The translations under genes and the position numbers were made by a program. DNA of 64,000 nucleotides from Pseudoscleropodium purum. Lineage: Eukaryota; Streptophyta; Bryopsida; Hypnales; Brachytheciaceae. Under the pieces are notes generated by a model. It was not told where the DNA came from, made no database searches, and saw only the letters and a program-made list of their open reading frames with translations. Shown piece by piece: positions 25,254-38,100 of this stretch (positions within the stretch are counted from its first letter, which is position 1; each line of letters opens with the position of its first letter). The DNA is taken from the NCBI GenBank assembly GCA_963969395.1, contig OZ017803.1, forward strand, positions 6,572,001 through 6,636,000. Reading direction: 5' to 3'.

Positions 25254-26490
25254 TTAACCCCTAAATTCTCATTATCCCCTCAGGGGACAAATCAAATTTC
25301 AAGCAGGTTCTTGTGATCTCAATTTTTGGTGAATTGTTTTAAAATTTTCCCATAAAATAGAAAAATTGATTATCTATGTGGGAATATAATTTTTATTTCA
25401 ATTGGTGCCCGAGAGCAAAAGTTATACTATAAAAAGCCTAAAACTAAACTCGACAGGTAGCACAAAAAAAATTGTAAAAAATTAAAAAAAAATTTAATTT
25501 TTTTTCTTTAAATTTTTTCTTTTTGTCTACATGTGAAGCTTAGATTCGTTCTATTTGGACTAATAATGAGAAAATTAAAGACAATTTTGTTTTTTGGGCA
25601 ATTTCAGAATCTTCCTGAAAAAATAACTTGTAGGGTTCATTTCTGAATGCAATTTTTACAATTTTTCACAATTTCTTTTTCGAGAATGTTGTGTTTTCTT
25701 ACTAAAGCAATCTCACAATTGGGATTATTGTCTTTCAATCCCATCTTGGAGTTATTAATGATTTAGTTTTTTTTCAATCTTGGACCTACTTTTACTTAGC
25801 ATTTTTTTAAAGAATGAAAATCAAGTTGTTGTTTTTTGAATTTTTTTCCTAAACTTTCAACTCAATTATTCAACATAAAATTTTTTAATTCAAAGTCAGT
25901 AGTGCAAAAAAAATTCACAATTAGCGGTCAAAGTCATCTAAAATTGTAGATCTGTGTTCAAAAAAACTTTCTTTTTCAACTTTGAATGCTAATATCTTCC
26001 AATCTGTCAGGGTTGACGAATCTCTACGTCCGCCCCCAAATAGCGTCCGTAACCCAGATGTCCGGACGCCAGCGGACGCAGCGTCCCTCCCACTGTCAGA
26101 AGGCGGACAGGCGGGGCGGACGGCCTGAGGTGGACGCCTAGATCGTGCGGCCCACATCAGTCCGCGTGTCGATCGGATGGTTGCACCGGGGCGGACGGGG
26201 GCATAGGCGAACAGGGCGGTCCCGACGGACGCTGCGTCCGCCGACCGTGAATGTCAGCGGATGCTGCGTACACAGTGTCCGCGTCCAGATGTCCGGACGT
26301 CCTGTCAACCCTGCAATCTGTATAGTCAAACTTCATGAAATTTTTATCATATGAGCTAAGACAAGAAAAGTACTAGATCCTACTATTAGATTCTAAAAAA
26401 ATGATTTTTGGATTCTTGGATGAATGCAACAAAAATGGAAGTTTTGAGTGATTTTTGACAGAAAAATGGCCTTGGGAAATTAGGGGTTAA
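25254..26490. mobile_element. TTAA-bounded element, second family, interrupted by a MITE
   Basis: The left end is TTAACCCCTAAATTCTC; the right end is AATTAGGGGTTAA. These give an 11-bp terminal inverted repeat, TTAACCCCTAA, that includes the TTAA target. The interior is AT-rich and non-coding. The 306-bp GC-rich element at 26008-26313 was inserted later, so the original element was about 0.92 kb. Its right end is shared with the fragment at 1079-1199. Confidence 0.7.
26008..26313. mobile_element. GC-rich hAT-like MITE with 8-bp target duplication
   Basis: The element begins CAGGGTTGAC and ends GTCAACCCTG, a perfect 10-bp terminal inverted repeat. It is flanked on both sides by CAATCTGT (26000-26007 and 26314-26321), a perfect 8-bp target site duplication. 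Eight-base duplications and termini starting CAGGG are typical of the hAT superfamily. The interior is strongly GC-rich in otherwise AT-rich DNA and packed with CGGACG/CGTCCG motifs and CAGATGTCCGGACG near both ends. No transposase is encoded, so it is non-autonomous. Confidence 0.85.
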
Positions 26491-27320
26491 ATAGGTGTCT
26501 ACTAGATTATTGCCAATATGACCTTGGGGTTGTTGGCTTTGAATGGCACTTACTTTATAAGTGGTGCTTCATGATTGTAAAGTAATAAGTTTTAAGTAAA
26601 TGGTTTGGGGTCTTTCTCAACTCACTTCAAGTGTGCACTTATCAAACACTTTGAAGTTTCTTTCAATCTAGACTTTGAAAATTCACTATAAATAAAAAAA
26701 TTCCAAATTTTTCATTTAAGAAAATATATTAATGATTCCCATTTGTAAGGGCAAAAACAACACCTAATCCTGATTTCGACTCCATCCATACACACCAACA
26801 TAATTGAATGGGAATGGATGTTTCTACATTAGGTCACGGTGGCCTCACAAGGTTATTCATAACTGTAGTTTGTGGGACGGAAAGCCTCAGTTGTGGATAA
26901 GAACTCCTTTTGGCGGTGTCGACGTGGCAAATGCGGACCCAAATCAAAACCGATCTGGCACTCCCAATGTTCCAAGGCTGTGGAAATGAGCAGAAATGAA
27001 AAAAAATTAATTCAAAGAAAAGAAAGAAGAATTAATTGGTCCAATAGGATGAGGTAGGACCCACCCAGCCCAAAGGGCACACATCCACCTCACGCCCCTC
27101 CCAAACCCGTCCCAAACCCCAAACCCGCGACCCCACGGTCACCCAATCCCGTGCCTTCACCACCAGCACCTCATCCTCTCCTCTCCAAAGTCCACACTCC
27201 CCTAGCCTCATCACTACTTCGCAATTCCTCCACAATCCTTCGCAATTTCGTCTAGAATTTGTGGACCGAAAATTCTCACACGCACATTTTCTTGGGTTTG
27301 TATTTTTTGGGGGGGTAGCG
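26491..27320 (+). promoter_or_regulatory. Probable promoter and leader of the rubredoxin gene
   Basis: Bases 26922-26928 contain ACGTGGC, a G-box/ABRE-type core. ATTGGTCCAAT near 27035-27045 is a CCAAT-type palindrome. A C-rich, pyrimidine-rich leader (27060-27250) precedes the ATG. Binding is not shown; this is motif reading only. Confidence 0.35.
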
Positions 27321-29956
27321 ATGGCAGCTGCTGGATTGTCGACGCAAGCAGTGGTGGGGAGCTTAGCGAGCGCTGGAAATCATGGCCCGAAGTTGACGTT
27401 GACTGAGGGGAGATCGGGGCTGCGGATGCCCTCGGACCGCATGGCGCTCAAGAGCGCCTTCAACAACGGCGGAAATGGATTCTCCGCGGCTGTGGTGATG
27501 CCGGAGACAGCCGCTGGGGCTGTCCCGCCCAGGATTTCCATGCGAGCTGCGGCGAAGACGTCGTACATCTGCAAAGATTGCGGGTATGTTATGCCGTTCC
27601 CTCAATTGCAGTGAATTCTGTGTACTCCGACACCTCGTGAATGTCACCTTCTTTTACAAGAAGCTCCTGCTGATGCTCGCATTGAGTTCTTACAACAGAA
27701 GTTAACTATGGTGGTGTGAAGAATGGTGTCCTGCCGATACTCTCACTGAATTTGTAACACTCATTCGAAGTGCTTCGTAGTGAAAGAATTGGGTCCCTGC
27801 TGACACTTCAATGGAATTCTGTGTAGTCTCAGACCTCGTTATTGTCACCCTCGGTAACACTATACTTAGAAGCTCCTGCTGATGCTCTCATTGGATTTTT
27901 AGGACACAATTTAACTGTGTTGGAAGAAGGGGGTCCTGCTGATGTTCTCATTGGATTTTTAGGACACAATTTAACTGTGTTGGACGAATGGGGTCCTGCT
28001 GATACTCTCACTGAATTTTTAGCACTGATTCTGAGTGTCGTAGTGCAAGAATTGGATCCTGAGGATACTGTCATTGAAGTTCTAGCACACAATTTGACGA
28101 TGTCGTACTGGAAGAATGGGGTCCCGACATTCTAGACACTTGGTGCACCCTTGATATATTCTGTTTTGGAAGATTTTTATGGTTCTTTTCTAGTGTGGGT
28201 TTCCGAATTTGGGAATTTGTCATTAATGTGAGTAGCGTCAAGCAGTAATATTCAGTGGAATGAGAATTAGGCTCATTGGAATTTGATGTGTGTTCTTTTG
28301 TGTCATTTGCAGTTGATTGAGACATTGTTTAATAGAGTGACTAATTTAGTGATAAATTTCTGATTAGCTCAGTGATTTAATCGACCTAGACAAATGTGAT
28401 CAGGGTAGTTACTTAGGGTTTGGATTTCAACCAAAGAGTTGGACAGTACTGGTAAGGGATCTTTTGAACGCTCACGAAAAGTTGGTTTGAAATACTGCCA
28501 TTTCTAGTTCTTTCATGGAGAATTGGAAAGACGAAAATTAATGCCCTAAGTTTCTTGGTTTATAACAATGTGTGCCATTTCTGATTTCTGTTTCATCACA
28601 GATACATCTACAATGACAGAAAGCCTTTCGAATCATTGTCTTCGGACTACTCCTGCCCTGGTACTTTGCTGAACTACGTAACTTGCTTGAAATCCTCTGT
28701 TCGGTACCAAGAGTTCCACATTCTTATTTGGTCACTCCATTTAATCTAAGTTAATTGGATTACATTCTTGAATTCATGTGCTATGGATTACCAGTGATTA
28801 GAATTTGATTTCTGTGTCTTCCTTCTTTTGAAGAGGTTTTGCAGACACTTAATTCAGGCTGGTCTTTATGCTAGCGTTCATATTCTTCTTTTTGAAGAGG
28901 TTTTGGATTGAAAGCAGAGCTTTATTGTGTAATTGACATCCCTTGCCACTCTCGTGTCTTGTTATATCTTTTAACACGTTTCTACGTTCATGTAATAAGA
29001 TATAACCTCAATGGTTGGATCTTAGGCAGTCATGCTCAATCATAGTCTGAAAAGAATTCCACAATGCACGGGATAATGAGATGTAACCTTGTTCTCCATT
29101 TCCGGTGCTGAATTGCCATCTCTACAGAAATGGGCTCCACTGAGATTTTGTTTGGGGATTGAACATTTCAATGCATTACGTATACAATCTTGGTCTTTTT
29201 TATTATCTGAATATCGATGATTCTCGAAATATTGAAAGCTTGGACTTACACCATGATGTCCTTGACTGTGGAAATTAGTGTGTTCTGCACCGAAGAGGAG
29301 ATTCAAGGTCTATGACGCTCCGGTGTCCAGGAACGCTAATGATACGGCTGCTCGAAAGGCCCGGAAGCAAGATTTGAAGGGGGCTAATGCAGCAGCTGGG
29401 TAAGCATCACCTATTGAACTGGTATTCCGGCATCTTCATTGAATTTTTTATTCTTGTTTTGTGCTTCATTTTGAAGTCATTTGATTGATCTGGGCGCCTA
29501 GGAATATGGATTAGGCAATTAGAAAGTGGAACTTCGTTATGAGAAATATCATGTCTAGTTGCCTAGCTACAGGAATTAGCTATTTCCATAACAAGACTGT
29601 ACCCTCCTATTACCAGACATAACCTTAATGGTTAGGATCTTGTTTAACCATGCTCAATCAAAAGTCTCAAGAGAAGGGCACCATAAATAAGGACAAGATT
29701 GCGACGAACAGTCATGCCCTCTGTATCCTATGCTTGATTGCCACCTCCGCAGAAATATTTGGGTTTCATTGAGGTTACACAATGAGTTGAACAGTTGTTG
29801 CAAGCATGATGTTCCGTCCAACTATTCCGAATTGTTGCTGACAAATTTCTGGGTTTGTTGTATTATTTGATGTGCAGAAGCGCACTTCCTGTTGGCATTG
29901 CGGTTGGCATTCTTATCATCGCAGGGACATTCGTTTACTTGAACAACACCTTGTAG
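27321..29956 (+). CDS. Rubredoxin-like protein with C-terminal membrane anchor, plastid type
   Basis: Four coding exons: 27321-27583, 28602-28660, 29279-29399, 29878-29956 (phases join cleanly), giving 173 aa. Residues 1 to about 77 are rich in Ala/Ser/Arg with few acids, like a chloroplast transit peptide. The rubredoxin domain follows, with iron ligands C84 and C87 (YICKDCG) and C106 and C109 (CPVC), then APKRRFKVYDAP. After a Lys/Arg-rich linker comes one hydrophobic segment at about 152-168 (VGIAVGILIIAGTFVYL) and a short tail. This matches plant rubredoxin-like proteins of thylakoids, one of which (RBD1) is needed for photosystem II assembly; which paralogue this is cannot be told by eye. 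The start at 27321 has an ATGG context; an in-frame reading extends to 27261, but that part looks like leader. Intron 1 holds a minisatellite. Confidence 0.88.
27660..28130. repeat. Minisatellite, unit about 60 bp, in intron 1 of the rubredoxin gene
   Basis: Units start with TCCTGCTGATGCTCTCATTG or variants near 27664, 27728, 27792, 27871, 27931, 27991, 28054 and 28119. The two units at 27871-27990 are almost identical. The open frame 27842-28135 is a by-product of the repeat. Confidence 0.85.
29000..29180 (+). repeat. Intron 2 copy of a duplicated segment (rubredoxin gene)
   Basis: It aligns by eye with 29618-29800 in intron 3. Shared phrases are ATAACCTCAATGGTT (or ATAACCTTAATGGTT), CATGCTCAATCA, ATTGCCA followed by TCTCTACAGAAAT (or CCTCCGCAGAAAT), and CACTGAG (or CATTGAG). 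Same orientation, so direct repeats flank exon 3. Confidence 0.6.
29618..29800 (+). repeat. Intron 3 copy of a duplicated segment (rubredoxin gene)
   Basis: Partner of 29000-29180, in the same orientation. Divergence is marked, so the duplication is old. Confidence 0.6.
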
Positions 29957-32140
29957 TGAACTACCTAGTCGTCTTCAATCTTAGTCTCCTTGGTCCTATT
30001 ACCTTAGTACCGAGAATGTAAAACAGCGTCTTCTTCGAGCTTGTAGGCATATATCAGTGTATATTCTTTCATGGAATGAATATTCAGATCAATCGTTCCA
30101 AACACCGACCCTTGAATGTGAATGCATTACATCATTGTATGATTCTGGGATATGTTGTCTTCTAGTTCAAGCGCTAAAACTCTTGCCTGGGTATGTGTCT
30201 GGACGACATTGGACATCATATGCGCAGTCTGTATGAATATGGGCACACATCCAGTTTACCTTATGCTGTTAAACTTTTTGGCAGGTCTTCTTGGATGCTT
30301 GGGCGATTCGAAAGCCCTACTTAGTAAAACAAATTCTCCACTACAGATAGGTCTTCTCTTTTGCAACCCTGAACACCGCCCTGAATGAATCATTATTGAA
30401 GCTGCAATTTGATAGAAAGCAAGAACCTCAGTCCCCTGAGTGGGCAGAAAACATGAGTGAATGCTACAAACTGTGGGGTTTTGGCTTAGGCTAGGGCTAG
30501 GCTTAGGTTCATGGCAGTTATGTACGGGTAGACTTGGCACATGCAAGGCGATTCATGACCGATTGAGAGGGGAATGAAGAGCTCAAAAAATGACCTTCCA
30601 CAGAGATTTTTGGGAGTTGCCACAGGGTTATCCGTAGAGCCGTTAATCTTCACGGAGAGCTTGGAAGGGAGCTCTCTTTGAACTTCTGTTCTGAAACCCA
30701 TTAAAAAATGGCTTAAGGTACGGTTAATCTCTTGCCACTCCCTTTCCAATTTCTTTAAGATTTTGCGTTTCTGAGCTCCGTGGATCGCCTTTAAATGTAG
30801 AGTCGCTGCAACAACACCTTTGTCACACTTTCTTTGTCTTGGATGTTGCTTTGATCTCCCAAAATGTTTCTCTCAGATTTCTCTTATTGCTTCTGTATCA
30901 ATGGAATTCCGAATGCGGAGATGACGTGAAAATTGCTCGCTCTCCCAAGAAAACCCTAAAACTCCTCATTTTCCATTATCTTTGTATAATACATCATTGA
31001 GGGTTTTCGGAGTAGTTTAGGAGGCAAATAATGTTCAATGTCATCTCTATTTATTACGGTTCAATAAGCTGGGGTAAAATCTTCCTTTTTTGAGTGAGAA
31101 ACATTAGTGAGTTTCAGAGTAGTTTAGGAGGCAAACTGTGAGTGCTTGGAATGTTGGGATGGACGACTAATACGAGAAGGAGAGACTACTCTGAAACACC
31201 GTCTGAAACTGAGTTTTTTGTAATGAGAGGAACATGAATCAATCTCCACCATTGAAGCATGGAAATAATTGTCTTACCACAGAGCATGAAGATGAGTTTG
31301 AATATTGTTATTGACTTCTTCTCAATTCTGAAAGACGGGAATGATGAGTCTCCACTGTTGGAAGCATGAAGATTAGTTTATCATGTTGAACCCTATTCTT
31401 GATGGCTTTTTGTTTGGTTCTGTTCCTGCGCCTTTAAAAATGTCCTAATGATCATGGCAGCATAGGGCTGTGAAATGTCCAGAAAGTCCGAAGGAATTGG
31501 GGACTGGCGACCAAAAACCCTGAAATAAAACTAAACTTAGACGTGAAATTAATGCTCTGGACCATGCTGATGATCCAGACAGGAGGACATTCAAGTGGAA
31601 TGTATGGAACAATGCAGTGGATGGACTCCAGCTTTTCGCAGCAAGTCACTGTAAGTTTTGTTGGTGGATCGATGCGTTCGATATGAAGCGAATGACTTAT
31701 CCCCATGAGTCCATATCACAGTTTTCAAGGCTCCAGCTCCCAAGACCTTGTTTGAGCTTGTGGTTTGCATTTTCACTGAAGATTCGTACGCAATCATTAA
31801 ACTGGCAATTTTCCAATTGTCAAAATGAGGTAAGCAAGTGGTTCTTCTCTTCACTCTCCACTCTAGGATTGGCTTCGATTTCAGTTTTGTACAGCTGCAC
31901 AAATTTTTGCAATTTTTGCAATTTTAACTGAAACTTGCCAAATTTATTGAAATCCCGTAGCATTGTTAACTAATTGCACTTGGAGTGCATTTGGTGAACA
32001 AAGTTTGGCGTAAGGTTAAAAGTTTGACAGCTGCATAATATTTCTTTTTCAAAACATTTACTGAGGCCGGGGACCCTTTGCACTTGCTTATAAATTTTTT
32101 ACCTCTTTTCAAGTTCAGGTTTCTCAACGACATTGGCAAA
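29957..32140. other. Rubredoxin 3' UTR and intergenic region up to the PMT gene
   Basis: No protein is recognised. GAGTAGTTTAGGAGGCAAA occurs twice (about 31010 and 31115), and an inverted version of AGTTTCAGAGTAGT lies near 31185, so this stretch has small local duplications. Bases 31600-32140 may include upstream leader exons of the PMT gene. Confidence 0.4.
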
Positions 32141-35100
32141 ATGGTGGAAAGGACAGGTCGTTTCGATCCATTTCGGCAGTCAAGAGGTTTCAAAGTCAAG
32201 CTGTTTCTATTGATCATTACGGTCATGGCCAAGCAGACGCATGCCGTTGCTAACCCAGATCAATCCTGCTGCTCGTATCAAAATGGCACGATATTTCACT
32301 CCAAGCTTCTGCAAACTTCTAAGGTAGGAACGAAGAAACCCATTCCTGTGACGTTCAGTTGTTTAATTCAAGAGGGATTCCAATGCAGTTGAATATATGT
32401 TATTTGGATACGATATCAATTATAGTCCATAAAGCCCTCAAAACTATGAGTAGCCTTTGATTCTTCAGTTGTTGTGCACTGTCAGTTTCAGTTAACCTAA
32501 ATTTCCAGGCACATTTGCTTCACTCCAAAATCATCATTTTTGGCAATGAGCAGATTTCCTATTGTAAGATTATCTGTGTTCTTGTAAACTAATGAAAGAG
32601 CTTTCCGATGCACGATTTCTTGGATACCACGAGCACAAGTCATGAAGGTTATAAGTTTTTACATCCATTTTTAATCAATATGTGCTCATGGGGTGGGCTC
32701 ACAGGAATGGGTTCCCCGCCACACGGAAGAGTCCAATTGGAGGGCTTTTATGAGTAAGCTTCCTTCAACAGAGGAAGCCAACTGGCGGGATGCCATGAGT
32801 CAGGCCATAGTGGGAACAGTGATGGAAATCAAATTTTTGGGCGGAGATGGTTCCATGGATGAAACTTTCTTTTATGAAGATAAACATAGATTTTACACCC
32901 ACTTGAATGAATCCAAACATGGTGGGACGGAGCTAACTCTGCCTCCAGAGGTGGAAAACACAACTGTTGATTCCAGTTTCAGGTACTTTGCGAAACTCAG
33001 AAAGAATTTATTCTCAACTTACTATTTTGGCAATTTCTTCCTCTTTTGACTACATGGGTGACTATACTATATTCCCAAATTGTTACATTTGAAAATACTC
33101 ATTTTCCTATAGTCTAAATTTCATTCATTTTGATTATTTTTAAATGATTTATTCACTTTCCATTTACTTTGAACTACAAAATGATTTTATTGGTTTGTGC
33201 TATGGCTGCGCTCCAAAATTTGTAGAACACAATCCCGGAAGGAGAAGCTCAAGGATGTCGAACCATGTAAAGAGAGCATGCAGGATGGTCTTCCACCCAG
33301 GCAAGGGAGGGAGCCTTGTTTGGTAACGGTGCCTTCGCACTATGCTCGCCAGTATAAGTGGCCTCTGTCGCAGCTCAAGGTGCAATGGCAATTCCGTCTC
33401 CATATTTTTACTTTTCGTCAATTTTTTTTCTATTTTTTGTGCCCACATCTTGCCCATACCTTGAAATCTGTCATGTTGTCCCAGAATGTGATTGTTTGTG
33501 CAAGTTTTTGCTTTTCAGTGAAACATTTCAGTATACTACTGCTCCGTCATGCTAATTCTATCGAATGTTATTACGACGTCTGTATGTTGGCTTGTTCTCT
33601 TGTCATTAATAACATGGGAACTAATTGGATGGATGTATGAGTGAGTAGAAGATTGATTAATTAAAACCAGGTTTAGAATGTCAACCAATCTTTGGCCAGT
33701 CATGTGAGATACTTGTAGTGGATTCTCAAAGTAGTGCAGGTTCACAAAGGTTAATATCATGAACATGTCACATGAATTGGATCACAAATTCCAAGCTCAA
33801 TATGATGAAACATCGTATCTTGTCCGATGTCCAACCCGTTCAATTGTTCTTGGAAAAAACAATTCTCTTGGTGTTCTAGGCATTTCATTCGGCGAAGATG
33901 GTTTGTTTGTTTTTAAAATTTTCCTCAGGCACGAGTGCAAAATGTTCCACACTCTCCCCTGCTGAAGTCAAGGCGATCTCGGGCGTGGGTGCATGTAAAC
34001 GCCTCCACAATTGTCTTCCTACCAGGAGGACTAATGTATCCAAGAGGGGCAGAATCATATCTCAAGCATCTATTGCAGGTACGGTCTCCTTCATCTCCAT
34101 TTGAATAACCAACACACAATCAACCCTCTCTAATTGCACATTCTGTAATTCCGTGTGGTCTGTCTCCTTTTAGGCATTCAGGAGTGTTCATTCAGGAGTG
34201 ATCGAGGACTGATATGGGGAATGCTTTCTTGTCAGCTGGTTCCAGAGCTGGGAATTGGGACCACCATCCGAGTGGCGTTAGATTTGGAGTGTGGCACCGG
34301 GAGCTTGAGCCGCGTCTTGGGAATGAGAAAAGTGACCTCTCTGTGTCTGTCTGCGTATGACTCTCTGGAGAATGGGGTGCAGCTGGTGATGGAGCGCGGG
34401 TTCCCGGGTTTGCTCACTCACAGCTTGGACCACTCTGGCTCTTCAATGCAGCGTCTTCCCTTTCCCAGCCAAGCTTTTGACTTGCTTCATTGCGCTGCCT
34501 GCAACATCTCCTGGACCTCGAACGGTGAGTTCCTCTCATACCAAGGTATTTGCACACTACGATGTACTGATTTCCTTGTCAGGATGCACGCACCGATGTG
34601 CAACGGAGTTCAAACTTTAAAATATGGAATGTGGAATTGAACCTGGTGTGGACTAAAATTTATTGCACAAGCTATGTACCTGAAGTACCAACATTTATGA
34701 AAAAAATCATCCCAAGTTCAATTTTCACATACCAATGTGAATTTTCAGAGTTTTTGACTTAGTGCACTTCAGTGTAACGTGACAAAAAAGTCCGTTTGCA
34801 TTGTAGCATGCAAACACTATAACATATTCATGGAAACATCACATTTACATGCAATGGGATTTTTGTGCTTTAAACCCTGAAAGACTAGGTGTTCAAATTT
34901 TGAACAATGGATTAGTGCAAACGCATCCCCAAGCATACAACAAAAATGCATTTTTTCATCCATCTATTTTATTGAAGATTCTTGTGTTAGTTCTTTAACA
35001 TTTATAAAGTTGATAGATTTTGAAAACTTTGCTTTGCAAATATTCTATAATTGAAAGGGTATTGGTGGGTTTGGACTCTGAAAGTGAACTTTGTTTATTT

Positions 35101-38100
35101 AGTTCAAAAAATGACCCTTCAAAAGTGACTTGAATAAAAAAAAGGTAAAATATAAATCTTTCATAAATCATGATGATCTGAACTTAACATTTTGAACTTA
35201 AAAGGAAAGAAAATCTCATGAAAATCACACATATTCAGTACATAATTGATTTAAGAAGGAAAATCTTCAATATTTGATTTCACATTTTATTGAGAAGTAT
35301 TGGTTTGTATATGAGTTGATCTTATCACATGGATATCATCTATGGATCATATTTTATTTACAACTATTATTGTTTGAGAGTCATCATTATGCTGCATTTT
35401 ATAATACATCTTCAAAATATTGGAAATCTGATCTTTTAAGGGGTTAAATTTTAACCAAAATCGACCATGTTGGTTGGTCCGGTCATGTGCATAGAATTCC
35501 ATTGTTCATATTAACGGACAGTTTCAATATTTACACGCTTTTCCATAAATCGCACAATGCACTTCAAAAGTTGAGAATTGGTTGGAATGGAATACGCAAG
35601 CAGTTGGTTGATAATGAATTGTCTACAATTGATGGATGTGATTACAGATGGAACACTACTGTTTGAGGCTGATCGCATCCTGCGCAACGGTGGATTTTTT
35701 GTGTGGCTTATGGATGTGTCAAATCAAGGCGTCGCAGGGTCAGGTTCGCAATTGTATTCGTAATCGTCACCTGATGTTTTGAACATTCGCAAGGTTGTCT
35801 TCCTTGACAAACAGACATCAAGACCTATAATGCTTACTGTCTTGCCACACACGCGTATTTTGAGAATATGCTTAAAAGTGTTTTATTTGGGAAAATTGAA
35901 AGAATACATCTATCCTGTTTGACACTCCCCAACAAAAACGTTCGATATCTGACATGCTATCTAAACTAATAATAGGATGAACCATGTTGAGAAGTCAATC
36001 TTGAACTAATTCAGGACTAACCTGAATGAATGACCATCATGACAGAGGGTATTTGCAACAGCTTAATCATAACTCTGAAGATTTTCTTGATTCATTTCTC
36101 AACAGCCTTAAGTATTTTTGTAAACAGTTCACGCACGTTCATCATTTTCATTCATGTTTAATCTTGTTACCATTGCGTCACTACTTATGTCAATGCGGCG
36201 GAGCTAGGAGACTTCCTACCAAAATCTCTTTATTCACGATGGTCTTAGGGCCATCGTTACTTTTCTTCTGTTGACTTGCAGAGTTTCGAACGTGTTGCTG
36301 CAGACATGATGAACCAAGCCGAGAAGTTGTGTTGGAAGCTGGTAATTCAAAATCACCAAATAGCCGTGTGGCAAAAACTGGCCGACATGACTCCTGCAAT
36401 TTGCAGTAATGACACTCACGTGCCATTGTGCTCACCAGCTCCAGAGTCCAAGTCTAAGTGGTGAGAGTGCTGAACTCTCTTCTACATGATCTTTCGTGTT
36501 CTTCGTTTGATTCCTAGCAATGCAAATATCATAGCATTCTTGTTCGTATAAAATCGCCCTAATCCTTAAACCCTCAACCCTGAGTGAAGTTACAATGTCA
36601 AGAATGTCAAGACTGTTGAAGAATGTTATGCTCTTCAGCTAACGCCCTCACTACCAACGTAGGAAAGTTGGGATGAAGCCATGTCTCGAAAGCACCGACA
36701 TCTTCCCAGCGGACGCCCACTGGACATCACGCTTCACGCTGCCACCGAAACGCTTGAAGACTGTCGCTGCTGGTGGCCTCCAAAGAGCCAAACAGGAAGT
36801 CTTCATATCCGATTTCAACTACTGGGTGTACATGACCGATTTCTACATTCGCTCCTTGGGCTCATCCAGAGTTGCTGACATTCGCAACGTTCTCGATATC
36901 AATGCCGGCTTCGGAAGGTACGATCATCCTGCTGTAGATGTGCCGATTTTTTGTGCCAGAGAAGAGAAGAGAAATGAAGTGCAAGAGCATAGAGATGAAG
37001 TTTAGATTTCACAAAAAGATACTATGAGGCACCCTTTGAAAATTATTGCTTAGTGATCCACTCGGACTTGCGTTCTTGACATTCACATGAAGTTTTGAAC
37101 TGTCTTCATGGAGGTATAGTTTTGCAGCAGCTTTGGCAGTGAGGACTCCTCCGATTCCTTGGTGGGTGTTGAACGTGGTTCCAGTTGATGAGCCAGACCG
37201 TCTCCCCGTTCTCTTCGACCGCGGTCTTCTTGGGATTTACCATGACTGGTATGGAATTGGTGTTTTGCATTGGTAGTCTCTGTTTTTTCTTCTTGCCATC
37301 ACTTATGGTCACTTACTGAAGAAGGAGATGACATATTTTTTTGTTAATCAAAAGAAGTTCTTTAAACACAAATCCTTCCAAAAAAAACTTCAAGGTACGT
37401 ATATACACCATCAATAGTCAACATTGTCCAAAATGCGACACCTACATTTGGACCAAAAAGTGTCATGGAGACTTAGGTGTTGATGGCACAAGATGTACAC
37501 AATCAAAACATGAGCCGATTCCATTTGTTTAAAAAAAAACATGAGCCGAGTGTTTGCAGGAAGTTTTTGTTTTTTTTAGTTTAGAGTTGTTTGCATCAAG
37601 GATTGTCATGAAACATCTCTTGAATGATATGATGATGGGTGGATTTGCAGGTGTGAGCCATTAGATTCATATGCACAGACATTTGACTTAGTTCATGCCT
37701 CCAGATTTTTTGCCATTCAACACAGGTGGGTACAACAACAAATAGAGTCATTTTTTGAACTCAATTCTTGAAAAGTTCCAAATAAAAATAAAAATAAAAG
37801 GATATTTTTTGTTTACAAAAAAGTTCTCACCATTGGGTTTGATAATTCTCAATTTCTTGTAAAAGTTATTAGCTCAGTTTTTTGGGGGGGTTTTCATCTA
37901 GTACCTCTTTCCACTTTATAATTTTTCTTAAGATGAATATGAAAGTTTTTTTGGTTGAATTTTTTTCCATGTTTTCCCAACTCATTTTCCAGCATATGGA
38001 CTGAAAAGCACAAATTATGAAATATGAATTTTTTTCAAAAATGTTGAAAGACAAAGTTTCACCATTATGAAGGGTTAAAAAAATTGTTTTGGAGAGTATA

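Noticed and set aside
27660..28130. CRISPR-like array
   Set aside because: The units are contiguous and degenerate with no unique spacers, and the host is a plant nuclear genome.
27842..28135. 97-codon ORF in rubredoxin intron 1
   Set aside because: It is made by the in-frame period of the minisatellite and has no recognised family.
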